A DNA stretch of 5,962 nucleotides. Origin: Arenicellales bacterium (GTDB lineage: Bacteria > Pseudomonadota > Gammaproteobacteria > Arenicellales > UBA868). Below are positions 1 through 5,962 of the stretch, one piece after another; position 1 is the stretch's first letter, and every line of letters starts with the position of its first letter. The notes beneath the pieces are model-generated. The model saw only the letters and a program-made list of their open reading frames with translations. It was not told the origin of the DNA and ran no database searches. The position numbers were made by a program, and so were the translations under genes. The stretch is from the NCBI GenBank assembly GCA_028825345.1, contig JAPKAJ010000144.1, forward strand, positions 1 through 5,962, read 5' to 3'.

Positions 1-1012
1 TTTTGATGAAACCAAGCGACGGGCTATCCCCGCCGTACCATCGCGGATAGGGGTCATCAGTTCACCGTCCAGTGCGGCCATCCGTGATGTACTTACAACT
101 TTAGCCAGGCGCTTTTCACTTGCGGATGTCAGCGTCTACCCAGTGACTGTACAAGGCAAGGCTGCCGCCTTGGATATTAGTCGCGCAATCGCTCAAGCCA
201 GGCTGGCGCCGACTCCAGATCTGATCATTCTGGCCCGTGGCGGTGGCTCACTTGAAGATCTGTGGGCGTTCAACGAAGAGGCTGTGGTGAGAGCGATCCG
301 TAATTGCATGGTTCCTGTGGTCACTGGAATTGGTCACGAAACTGACTTCACCCTCGCAGATTTTGCGGCCGATCTGCGTTGTGCTACGCCGACCGCTGCC
401 GCCGAAGCCGCCACGCCGGATCACAAAGAAATGCACTTATTTATTCTCAATCTGCGTGAGCGAGTACTCAAAGGAATGAATTACACCCTGAGGTCGGTTG
501 CGCAGCGTCTAGACACCACCCAGCCGCGCATTCGTCATCCGCATGAGCGCCTCGCGCACCAAAGTCACCAACTTAAGGCGCTCGCCCAAAGACTTCGAAA
601 CGTGTGGAATGCCAAGACCCAGAACACCAGGCAGGCCGCAACCGGCCTTGCTCAACGTCTGGCGGGAAATTCGCCAAAACAGCGACTTCATCACCTTGGC
701 ATGACTCGTAAGAATATTAAAAAACAACTCATTACCGAAGTCATACAGGTTGCGCATCAAGCGGATCGGCGACTGACTGCCCTGGAGTCCCATCTGCGCG
801 CCCTCAGTCCACTAGCGACCCTAGAGCGAGGCTACGCTATCGTCCACACTGAAAAAGGGGATTCCCTGGTGCGCTCTGTGCGCCAATTGGCTACCGGAGC
901 AACCATTCAAACCCGCTTCGCGGACGGCGGTGCACAATCCCGAGTCGAATCTGTCAGTCGCGAGCAACCCGGCAGAGCCGCAAAACCTCGGCCAACTGAG
1001 AGGAAACGCTGA
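1..1012 (+). CDS. xseA: Exodeoxyribonuclease VII large subunit, 5' end missing
   Basis: Exonuclease VII large subunit, the catalytic chain of the XseA-XseB complex, which degrades single-stranded DNA to oligonucleotides in repair and recombination. The frame is open from base 2 to the TGA at 1010-1012, giving 336 visible residues. About 120-130 N-terminal residues, including the OB-fold, lie before the window, judging by the roughly 456-residue E. coli protein. The visible part starts near a FDETKRRAIP segment and continues with GVISSPSSAAIRD, like E. coli GVITSKTGAALHD. Catalytic-domain motifs are ARGGGSLEDLW (about residues 77-87), GIGHETD (about 109-115) and ADLRCATPTAAAE. A long helical, coiled-coil-like stretch follows. 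The conserved C-terminal segment SPLATLERGYAIV is present. A GTG at 143 is internal, because clear XseA similarity extends upstream of it. The gene converges on der. No small-subunit gene (xseB) is in view. Confidence 0.96.
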   Translation, partial: FDETKRRAIPAVPSRIGVISSPSSAAIRDVLTTLARRFSLADVSVYPVTVQGKAAALDISRAIAQARLAPTPDLIILARGGGSLEDLWAFNEEAVVRAIRNCMVPVVTGIGHETDFTLADFAADLRCATPTAAAEAATPDHKEMHLFILNLRERVLKGMNYTLRSVAQRLDTTQPRIRHPHERLAHQSHQLKALAQRLRNVWNAKTQNTRQAATGLAQRLAGNSPKQRLHHLGMTRKNIKKQLITEVIQVAHQADRRLTALESHLRALSPLATLERGYAIVHTEKGDSLVRSVRQLATGATIQTRFADGGAQSRVESVSREQPGRAAKPRPTERKR

Positions 1013-1043
1013 AAAACGCAATGGTTTCATTATTGGTGTTTTC
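1012..1043. terminator. Possible weak bidirectional terminator between xseA and der
   Basis: The junction of the two convergent genes holds an A-tract (1012-1016), a hairpin and a T-tract (1039-1042). AAAAC at 1013-1017 can pair with GTTTT at 1038-1042. Inside, CAAT at 1019-1022 can pair with ATTG at 1032-1035, with one bulged base and a nine-base loop. Read on the minus strand the element ends in five T's. This layout suits termination in both directions, but the stem is AT-rich and imperfect and it overlaps the last codons of der. It is an inference from shape and position only. Confidence 0.25.
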
Positions 1044-2373
1044 GACGATGATGACTCGCTCTACCAGAGTAAGGGTTGCCTGCTTTGCGTAACTCAAACC
1101 GGATCTGGGTTCCAATCAAACGAAAAGTCTTGGCAAGGCTGCGACCCAAGTAACGCAGGTAACTTGCGGGAAGCTTGTGCAGTAAATTACCGTGTAAGAC
1201 CACGATTGGCGGGTTGCGACCCCCCTGATGGGCGTACTTCGGCTTGACCGTACGATTATTAATCATCGGGGGCGAATGATGCTCCAAGGCACTAGCCAAG
1301 GCGCGGTTCAGCGCTCCCGTTCCAAGTTCTGCCAAAGCGCTCCCTTGCGCCCTTTGCAGCGCGCCAATCAAATCGCCGACCCCAGAACCGTGTAATGCTG
1401 AGATAAACAAAGACTCATGTTCAGGTAAAAAGTCCAAACGTCGTGCCAAATCACGACGAATCTGGTTGCGATCCCTGCGCTCTAATCCATCCCACTTATT
1501 GACGGCCACCACGATAGACCGTCCGCTATCGACAATGATTCCGGCAATTGCCGAATCCTGATCACTGAGACCCGCTCTTGCATCTAGCACGAGCAATGCC
1601 GCATCAGCAGTGGCAAGCGCTTGCAATGTTTTCACCACTGAAAATTTCTCGAGGGTCTCGTGGACTCGGGACTTACGCCGAACCCCTGCCGTATCCACCA
1701 GTACCATACGCTGCCCATAACGATCCATTGGCACCTGGACGCTGTCCCGCGTTGTCCCAGGCGAGTCCGCAACGATCAATCGAGGCTCGCCAACCAGTGC
1801 ATTGACCAGCGTTGACTTGCCTACGTTAGGCCTGCCCACCACTGCGACCCGTCGACCATTGTCAACAGCGTCCTCCTCCGACAGAGGAAACCTCGCAAGC
1901 ACCTGGCCCAATAACTCCTCAACGCCCTGCCCAGTTCGGGCGGAAATCACCAAAGGTGCTCCCAAGGCCAACTCGAAGTATTCGGCCCCAATCGTCGCGC
2001 CATCAAGCCCTTCAGCCTTGTTCACCGCCACAAACACCGGACTGCCGCCCTTTCGCAGATCGGCACCTATTGCGATATCCTGGTGGGTCAAACCATCTCG
2101 TGCGTCAACGATAAAGACTACGGCATCGGCTTCGTCAAGAGCCTGGTCAACCTGTTGCCTTACCGCATTACTCAGTTCGCCCGCCTCGTCCGACAGGCCA
2201 CCGGTATCTACAGCGAGCACTTTTTGCGAGCCCCGCCAAACCTCTCCGTACAGCCTATCGCGGGTCACCCCGGGCTGATCATCTACCAATGCCTGGCGCG
2301 AGCGAGTCAACCGGTTAAAAAGGGTCGATTTACCTACGTTGGGACGCCCAACAAGTGCAACTACCGGAATCAT
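1030..2373 (-). CDS. der: Ribosome-assembly GTPase Der (EngA), two GTPase domains
   Basis: Cytoplasmic GTPase needed for maturation of the 50S ribosomal subunit. It is 447 residues with the Der-specific tandem of two G domains and a C-terminal KH-like domain. Domain 1 has the P-loop GRPNVGKS at 9-16, PGVTRD in the switch region, DTGG at 56-59, NKAE at 118-121 and SA at 154-155. Domain 2 has GRPNVGKS at 180-187, DSPGTTRD near 203-210, DTAG at 227-230, NKWD at 302-305 and SAL at 335-337. The KH-like region (about 350-440) ends with a RKAGNPYSG segment, like the NPYAN segment of E. coli. The protein is shorter than E. coli Der (490) because the linker between G domains and the basic tail are both short. 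The ATG start gives MIPVVALVGRPNVGKST, matching the family N terminus. The upstream Shine-Dalgarno is weak (TAGG about 13 nt away). It lies 45 nt after bamB and is probably cotranscribed with it. In domain 1 the usual NKxD is NKAE. Confidence 0.97.
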   Translation of the reverse strand: MIPVVALVGRPNVGKSTLFNRLTRSRQALVDDQPGVTRDRLYGEVWRGSQKVLAVDTGGLSDEAGELSNAVRQQVDQALDEADAVVFIVDARDGLTHQDIAIGADLRKGGSPVFVAVNKAEGLDGATIGAEYFELALGAPLVISARTGQGVEELLGQVLARFPLSEEDAVDNGRRVAVVGRPNVGKSTLVNALVGEPRLIVADSPGTTRDSVQVPMDRYGQRMVLVDTAGVRRKSRVHETLEKFSVVKTLQALATADAALLVLDARAGLSDQDSAIAGIIVDSGRSIVVAVNKWDGLERRDRNQIRRDLARRLDFLPEHESLFISALHGSGVGDLIGALQRAQGSALAELGTGALNRALASALEHHSPPMINNRTVKPKYAHQGGRNPPIVVLHGNLLHKLPASYLRYLGRSLAKTFRLIGTQIRFELRKAGNPYSGRASHHRRKHQ

Positions 2374-2396
2374 TGTTCTACGGCCTAGGCGCTGGA

Positions 2397-2413
2397 CTGG
2401 TACCGGTTACCAG
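2397..2413. repeat. Perfect 6-bp inverted repeat in the bamB-der spacer
   Basis: CTGGTA (2397-2402) and TACCAG (2408-2413) are perfect inverted arms around a five-base centre, a few bases after the bamB stop codon. In the minus-strand transcript this could form a short hairpin. No T-tract follows, so it does not look like an intrinsic terminator. It might affect mRNA stability or translation of der, or be chance. Confidence 0.4.
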
Positions 2414-2418
2414 GCGGG

Positions 2419-3582
2419 TCAACCGCGCACAGACCAGGCAGTTAGCGCGCCATTTTCTGACAGCGTTAGAAAGTTTCCATCCCCGTCGACGGCAAATATC
2501 CCCATGACTGCCCCGCCACGCCCTTTTTTATACCCCAACAACTCCCCCGACGCCGTGTCAATCAGGTAGAGGTATCCTTCATAATCCCCGACTACGGCCT
2601 TCGCTGAATTGCCCAACCCGAGCGGAGCCGTTACCCCGCGCCCGCGAATTTTGTCTTGAGTCCACTTAACTGTTCCTGTACCGACAGTCATTCCAACCAC
2701 TGAGCCATCATCTGTGGTTACCAGCAACAACTGACCAGACGATCCAAGCGACCGCACGGTCGAAAGGGCCGTCTGCCATTGTATGCGTTGAGTCTGCAGC
2801 GACAACGCAGTGATCTGTGACTGGTAGGCCGCGACGAACAACAAGTCACCGATCCGGTAGGGATCCGTATCGATATCAACCAACCGATCAATCTCGTTGC
2901 TACCCGACGGGCGCGATATCGGTACGTTCCAAAGTTCACGGCCGGTTTCAGGGTCAATACCCGAGAGCCGTCCACTGGCAAAGCCGACCACAGCAACATC
3001 CTCAACAATCAAAGGGGCGGAAAGTCCGCGGACACTTAAGGTCGGTACCGCCCGACGAACCCGCCAGACGACCTCACCGGACGACAGCGATAGCCCAATC
3101 ACCTGGCCATCGCCCGAGCGGAGTAAAACCCTTTCACCGGATACCACGGGCCGTGCTAATACTTCGCTTCCAATCTTCTGCCGCCACAGCACCAAGCCAT
3201 CTGCTGCGCCGAGCCCGAACACTTCCCCTTCCCTGGTCACCACAACCACGATCGCCCCGCCCACTCCAACCCCGGCGGCCAGAGTCTCTCCAATATCACG
3301 TCGCCACAACAGCTTGCCAGTTTTTATATCCAGAGCAACCACTCCACCCTTAGGCTCGGCGGCATAAATCTGCCCTGCACCCACATACGGTATTAGCAAG
3401 AAGCTGTTGTTGGTATACCCGGCCCCTATATCCTTTCGCCAGGACTTTTGAAGACCAATCTGCTGTTCAACTCGAGGCACACTTCCTGCGGGCACACCCT
3501 CGCGCATAAAGTGCACAGCCCCAGAGCCGCATCCCCCTAGAACAAATGCCAGCGCCATAACGGCAAGGCGTGTAAAACTCAT
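2419..3582 (-). CDS. bamB: Outer-membrane assembly lipoprotein BamB
   Basis: Lipoprotein of the BAM complex, which folds beta-barrel proteins into the outer membrane; BamB binds BamA from the periplasmic side. It is 387 residues (E. coli 392). A signal peptide with a hydrophobic stretch ends in the lipobox LGGC, making Cys18 the lipidated residue. Position +2 is Gly, not Asp, consistent with outer-membrane sorting. The rest is a PQQ-like eight-bladed beta-propeller, with blade repeats of the type D..TG..LW ending near Trp93, 133, 173, 218, 269, 307 and 383. The hallmark segment GSNEIDRLVDIDTDP (about 227-241) closely matches E. coli GSTEIDRLSDVDTTP and identifies BamB rather than a generic PQQ-repeat protein. 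The ATG overlaps the yfgM stop as ATGA, suggesting translational coupling. The gene ends in TGA and der follows 45 nt later. Confidence 0.97.
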   Translation of the reverse strand: MSFTRLAVMALAFVLGGCGSGAVHFMREGVPAGSVPRVEQQIGLQKSWRKDIGAGYTNNSFLLIPYVGAGQIYAAEPKGGVVALDIKTGKLLWRRDIGETLAAGVGVGGAIVVVVTREGEVFGLGAADGLVLWRQKIGSEVLARPVVSGERVLLRSGDGQVIGLSLSSGEVVWRVRRAVPTLSVRGLSAPLIVEDVAVVGFASGRLSGIDPETGRELWNVPISRPSGSNEIDRLVDIDTDPYRIGDLLFVAAYQSQITALSLQTQRIQWQTALSTVRSLGSSGQLLLVTTDDGSVVGMTVGTGTVKWTQDKIRGRGVTAPLGLGNSAKAVVGDYEGYLYLIDTASGELLGYKKGRGGAVMGIFAVDGDGNFLTLSENGALTAWSVRG

Positions 3583-4046
3583 AGAGTGTCAGCACCTTGC
3601 CGGGTCATATTCAACTTTGCGTTCAGCAGTTGTCCAGCCGGCGAGTCCGAAGCCATCGTAGCCAATGCCGCCTCATAAGCCTGCTGCGCTTGTTCCCAGT
3701 CACCTACCTCAGCTAGGGCGTCGCCAAGCAGTTCCTGATATTGGGAAGCAAAGCCCCCGTTCTCCCCTTCAGCCGCAAGGGTTTTAATACGATCAGGCTT
3801 TCCGGCTTGTAGTGCGAGCACCGCGTGGCGGATCCGCGCGGTGTGGGCCATCGCGGGATCTTTTGTTACCGAAAGCAAATCCTCAAGCGCCGCCTCAGCC
3901 TGACCATGATCGCCAGCGTCAGCCGCGAGTCGGGCAAGCATGAGTCGAGCAATATCGGCATAACCGCTTTCGGAGTGGCTCGCTACCAGTGTATCTGCGG
4001 CTCGAACCACGGTCTCATTATCTTCTTTAGCGACCGCAACGAGCAT
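3579..4046 (-). CDS. yfgM: C-terminal YfgM fragment: TPR domain (155 aa)
   Basis: This is the TPR part of YfgM after the premature stop, open from ATG 4046 to TGA 3579 (155 residues). Helical repeat pairs are visible, such as GYADIARLMLARLAADAGD, HGQAEAALEDLL and YQELLGDALAEVGDW followed by EQAQQAYEAALA, which is a typical TPR signature. The ATG corresponds to internal codon 67 of full-length YfgM, so this would be a natural start only if ribosomes restart after the TGA. Made alone it has no signal peptide or membrane helix and would stay in the cytoplasm, away from the periplasm where YfgM acts. It overlaps bamB by ATGA. Confidence 0.55.
   Translation of the reverse strand: MLVAVAKEDNETVVRAADTLVASHSESGYADIARLMLARLAADAGDHGQAEAALEDLLSVTKDPAMAHTARIRHAVLALQAGKPDRIKTLAAEGENGGFASQYQELLGDALAEVGDWEQAQQAYEAALATMASDSPAGQLLNAKLNMTRQGADTL
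3593..3598 (-). promoter_or_regulatory. Ribosome binding site of bamB inside the yfgM 3' end
   Basis: AAGGTG lies 10 nt upstream of the bamB ATG (3582-3580), within the last yfgM codons. It is the clearest Shine-Dalgarno-like site among the minus-strand starts. With the ATGA overlap, bamB could be translated both by coupling and by independent initiation, which would matter if ribosomes drop off at the premature stop in yfgM. Confidence 0.5.
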
Positions 4047-4057
4047 CTGTTGGTAGT

Positions 4058-4062
4058 ACCTC
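4058..4062 (-). promoter_or_regulatory. Possible restart ribosome binding site in yfgM
   Basis: GAGGT lies between the premature TGA and the next in-frame ATG (4046-4044), with an 11-nt spacer, somewhat longer than ideal. It could allow ribosomes ending at the TGA to restart and make the TPR fragment. The bases also encode residues of the intact protein (Ser-Arg-Tyr), so the match may be chance. Confidence 0.25.
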
Positions 4063-4070
4063 GAGGCCTG

Positions 4071-4244
4071 TCACGCCTGATAATCCTGGTACATGCGCCA
4101 TCCCTGGATACCGCTGACACCGCCCACGCCGATTACGATTCCGGCAACAATGCCGGTGCCGTTACGTTTCCACCACTGTTTTAGTTTTTCGGTCTCATCA
4201 TCCTGGGCAAAGTGCATCTGTGGGCCCTGCTGCTCATCTGTCAT
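4071..4244 (-). CDS. yfgM: N-terminal YfgM fragment: cytoplasmic tail and membrane anchor (57 aa)
   Basis: If the TGA at 4073-4071 is real, this is the product made from the yfgM start: 57 residues. It has an acidic, Gln-rich cytoplasmic tail (1-18), a basic KLKQWWKRNG segment (20-29), a Gly/Val/Ile-rich membrane helix (about 30-46) and a short periplasmic stub. The order of charged flank then helix matches the N-terminal anchor of E. coli YfgM. The start ATG lies 12 nt after the hisS stop, with only a poor Shine-Dalgarno (GGT), which suggests coupling to hisS translation. It lacks the TPR domain. Confidence 0.6.
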   Translation of the reverse strand: MTDEQQGPQMHFAQDDETEKLKQWWKRNGTGIVAGIVIGVGGVSGIQGWRMYQDYQA

Positions 4245-4256
4245 GTCAAATACCAG

Positions 4257-5540
4257 TTATTGTGAATCATTCCCGAGGACCTTTTGGACTTCTTCTACCA
4301 GGGCGTGTGCTGGCACGCTCATCTGCTGGCCCTGGCTGCGTAAAGGCTTGATACTGACAGTTCCCTGGCTGCGCTCATCATCCCCTACTATCACTGCCAC
4401 AAACGCGCCGCTTGCATCGGCGCGGCGCATCTGCTTCTTGAGACTTCCCTGGCCACAGTTGGACAGCACGTCGAGGCCCGCATCTCGCAGTTGCTCGCCG
4501 TAACTCACAGCCAACTCCTCAGCGCCGGCCGCCACAAGCACAAGAAAGACCTCAGCTCTCACGCTGGACGAATCAACCTCGCTAAGCGCCACCAGATCAA
4601 TCAGGCGCTCAAGGCCGCAGGCAAATCCAGCTGCTGGGGTTGGAGTACCACCAAGCTGCTCAACCAGAGTGTCGTAACGCCCGCCTGCACAAACGGCGCT
4701 TTGCGCGCCGAGCTGATCCGTAACCCACTCAAAAACAACGCCGGTATAGTAATCGAGCCCCCGGACCAGGCGGCTATTAACTTTGAAGTCGATTTTTGCT
4801 GCAATCAACAGATCTTGAAGTCGCGAAAACTCGGCCAGTTCAGGATCGCTCAGAAAGTCCATCAAGTCGGGTGCACCCACAAGCGTCGCCTGGGTACCCT
4901 TATCCTTGCTGTCTAATATACGCAAAGGATTTCGTTGCAGGCGTCGTTGGCTGTCACTGTCAAGAGCGTCCACGTGGGCTACCAGGTAGTCACGCAAGGC
5001 GTCTCGGAAAGCTGCTCGTGCGGAGGCGGACCCCAGCGTATTGATCTCCAAGCTAACGCCAGAAATCCCCAAGGTGCGCCATAGCCTTTCGCCAAGGGCA
5101 ATAATCTCGGCATCTATATCGGGCCCGGGCCATCCCAAGGCTTCGACGCCAAACTGATGAAACTGGCGGTAGCGGCCTTTTTGGGGACGCTCATGGCGAA
5201 ACATGGGGCCGGTATACCAAAAACGTTGAGTCTGGTTATGCAACAAACCGTGCTCGTTGCCGGCGCGCACACAGCTCGCGGTAGCCTCCGGGCGCAGGGT
5301 CAGGCTATCGCCGTTATTGTCGGTAAAGGTGTACATCTCCTTTTCAACAATATCGGTCTGCTCGCCGATAGACCGATAAAAAAGATCGGAGTGCTCAATT
5401 ACCGGCGTGCGAATCTCCTGGTAACCATAACGGCCTGCAACTTCCCGCAACACGGCTTCAACCCGCTGCCAGCGAGCCGTTTGAGGGGGCAATAAATCAT
5501 TCATCCCGCGCACGGAGCGCACATTATCTCCGAAGGCCAT
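4257..5540 (-). CDS. hisS: Histidyl-tRNA synthetase (class II)
   Basis: Charges tRNA-His with histidine, using ATP, in the cytoplasm. It is 427 residues, close to E. coli HisRS (424), and appears complete. The class II core has TLRPE at 81-85, motif 2 RHERPQKGRYRQFHQ at 115-129, the HisRS signature LVRGLDYYTG at 258-267, CAGGRYD at 294-300 and motif 3 GFACGLER at 315-322. Residues matching the E. coli histidine site are present: Glu85, Thr87, Arg115, Gln129, Glu133, Arg260 and Tyr265. The C-terminal anticodon-binding domain covers about 329-427. The chosen start, ATG 5540, gives MAFGDNVRSVRGMNDLLPP, which aligns with E. coli MAKNIQAIRGMNDYLPG. A start at 5624 would add 28 residues unlike the family and overlap rodZ. 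No convincing Shine-Dalgarno precedes it, and the rodZ stop is only 4 nt away, so coupling is likely. The usual ispG is missing between them. Confidence 0.97.
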   Translation of the reverse strand: MAFGDNVRSVRGMNDLLPPQTARWQRVEAVLREVAGRYGYQEIRTPVIEHSDLFYRSIGEQTDIVEKEMYTFTDNNGDSLTLRPEATASCVRAGNEHGLLHNQTQRFWYTGPMFRHERPQKGRYRQFHQFGVEALGWPGPDIDAEIIALGERLWRTLGISGVSLEINTLGSASARAAFRDALRDYLVAHVDALDSDSQRRLQRNPLRILDSKDKGTQATLVGAPDLMDFLSDPELAEFSRLQDLLIAAKIDFKVNSRLVRGLDYYTGVVFEWVTDQLGAQSAVCAGGRYDTLVEQLGGTPTPAAGFACGLERLIDLVALSEVDSSSVRAEVFLVLVAAGAEELAVSYGEQLRDAGLDVLSNCGQGSLKKQMRRADASGAFVAVIVGDDERSQGTVSIKPLRSQGQQMSVPAHALVEEVQKVLGNDSQ

Positions 5541-5541
5541 T

Positions 5542-5551
5542 GCGCTAGCGC
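5542..5551. repeat. 10-bp perfect palindrome at the rodZ stop/hisS start
   Basis: GCGCTAGCGC reads the same on both strands, contains the rodZ TAG stop (5547-5545) and ends one base before the hisS ATG. It fills the place where a hisS Shine-Dalgarno would normally sit. As RNA it could form only a three-pair stem with a four-base loop, so any role is uncertain. Confidence 0.35.
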
Positions 5552-5962
5552 CCAACAATAACTTTGGCGTTGCGGCCCGATTTAGGGACCGGGATTGCAA
5601 GTTCGCGACCACGGTAAATAACACTCGCGCCTTCAGGATAACTTACCTGCAGGGTGAACGGCGGCTTGCCAGCCAGCGTAATTACTTTGCCAGACTCGAC
5701 GTACCGGCGAAACAGGGTCTGATCATCACGATCCCACACGACGATATGAGTGCTTTCTTTGACTCGAACCGTCAGCTGGCGTGTATCTGACGAAACCGGA
5801 TGATTCGCCGAAGCGTTGTCCGCTCCACTAGGCTGGGCGGCTGACGCCATACTGGTGGAAAACTCCGTAGTGACAAAACGGTCTGCTACTTGAGGCTCAA
5901 GAGTTGCTCGAGGAATCGCGGGCACGCTAGGTTTCGTTTTGGCAGGGAGTGTCGTAGTTTGG
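5545..5962 (-). CDS. rodZ: RodZ cytoskeletal protein, C-terminal periplasmic part (5' end outside window)
   Basis: RodZ is a single-pass inner-membrane protein that links the MreB cytoskeleton to the cell-wall elongation machinery and helps set rod shape. Only the last 138 residues are in view; the frame stays open to the window edge, so the N-terminal helix-turn-helix domain and the membrane helix lie upstream. Residues 1-57 are a Thr/Ala/Pro/Ser-rich linker of low complexity, as expected for the periplasmic spacer. Residues 58-138 form the RodZ C-terminal beta-rich domain (DUF4115), with TVRVKESTHIVVWDRDD, then GKVITLAGKPPFTLQVSYPE and YRGRELAIPVP, comparable to E. coli LTGQAPYKLKIG and IQYQGKPVDLS. 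A GTG at 5925 is internal to the linker. The assignment rests on this domain plus the place upstream of hisS. It ends in TAG 4 nt before hisS. Confidence 0.88.
   Translation of the reverse strand, partial: QTTTLPAKTKPSVPAIPRATLEPQVADRFVTTEFSTSMASAAQPSGADNASANHPVSSDTRQLTVRVKESTHIVVWDRDDQTLFRRYVESGKVITLAGKPPFTLQVSYPEGASVIYRGRELAIPVPKSGRNAKVIVGR

Larger units (their letters stand above)
3579..4244 (-). pseudogene. yfgM: YfgM-like membrane-anchored TPR protein, interrupted by an in-frame TGA
   Basis: YfgM is an inner-membrane protein with a periplasmic TPR domain. In E. coli it associates with PpiD and the SecYEG translocon and helps hand over secreted proteins. Here the frame runs from ATG 4244 to TGA 3579 (221 codons, E. 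coli 206), but codon 58 at 4073-4071 is TGA. The frame does not shift: codons before it (KQWWKRNGTGIV..., membrane helix, GWRMYQDYQA) and after it (QASRYYQQML...) read as one YfgM protein. Position in the operon, hisS-yfgM-bamB, also fits. A single substitution, for example CGA (Arg) to TGA, would explain it. TGA ends xseA, bamB and yfgM itself, and TGG encodes Trp throughout, so a changed genetic code is unlikely. A sequencing or assembly error, a real null allele, or partial readthrough all remain possible. The identity as YfgM is firm; the functional state is not. Confidence 0.85.

Noticed and set aside
143..145. GTG at 143 as the start of xseA
   Set aside because: The same frame upstream encodes clear XseA sequence (GVISSPSSAAIRD), so the gene enters from before the window.
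1802..2278. Open frame of 158 codons on the plus strand opposite der
   Set aside because: Antisense to conserved der codons, with a Ser/Thr/Ala/Pro-rich shadow composition and no recognisable domain.
2533..2541. BamB last-but-one blade lacks the usual Trp (GELLGY)
   Set aside because: The matching blade in E. coli BamB also lacks this Trp, so it is normal for the family.
2817..3353. Open frame of 178 codons on the plus strand opposite bamB
   Set aside because: It lies wholly antisense to a clear bamB, is rich in Arg/Pro/Ser as expected of a shadow frame, and resembles no family I recognise.
4071..4073. TGA in yfgM read as selenocysteine or as tryptophan in an altered code
   Set aside because: YfgM is not a redox protein, no convincing SECIS-like hairpin follows the TGA, TGG encodes Trp throughout the window, and TGA ends other genes here at the expected places.
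5541..5624. Longer hisS start at 5624
   Set aside because: The 28 extra residues do not resemble HisRS N termini, would overlap the conserved end of rodZ, and the ATG at 5540 aligns exactly with the family start.

Overview
The window comes from a gammaproteobacterial chromosome of medium GC content. It carries a conserved housekeeping block. On the minus strand, in transcription order, lie rodZ (3' part), hisS, yfgM, bamB and der. xseA (3' part) lies on the plus strand and converges on der. This is the E. coli arrangement xseA -> <- der-bamB-yfgM-hisS-(ispG)-rodZ, with two differences: ispG is absent between rodZ and hisS, and no small gene sits between xseA and der. The genus cannot be fixed from the sequence alone.

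Layout: 1-1012 is the C-terminal three quarters of exonuclease VII large subunit. 1013-1029 is a 17-nt convergent gap with a weak A-tract/hairpin/T-tract element. 1030-2373 is the ribosome-assembly GTPase Der. 2374-2418 is a 45-nt spacer with a perfect 6-bp inverted repeat. 2419-3582 is the outer-membrane lipoprotein BamB. 3579-4244 is yfgM, broken by one in-frame TGA at codon 58. 4257-5540 is histidyl-tRNA synthetase. 5545-5962 is the periplasmic C-terminal domain of RodZ, running off the window. No gap exceeds 300 bases, and I saw no RNA gene, mobile element, CRISPR array or long repeat.

The minus-strand genes are packed tightly: 4 nt between rodZ and hisS, 12 nt between hisS and yfgM, an ATGA overlap between yfgM and bamB, and 45 nt between bamB and der. 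They probably form one transcription unit starting upstream of rodZ, outside the window. It mixes cell-envelope functions (RodZ shape control, YfgM at the Sec translocon, BamB in outer-membrane protein assembly) with translation functions (HisS, and Der in 50S maturation).

I found no new biological system. The most unusual feature is the in-frame TGA in yfgM, which splits the membrane anchor from the TPR domain while the reading frame and protein similarity continue on both sides. Next is the loss of ispG from its usual position.
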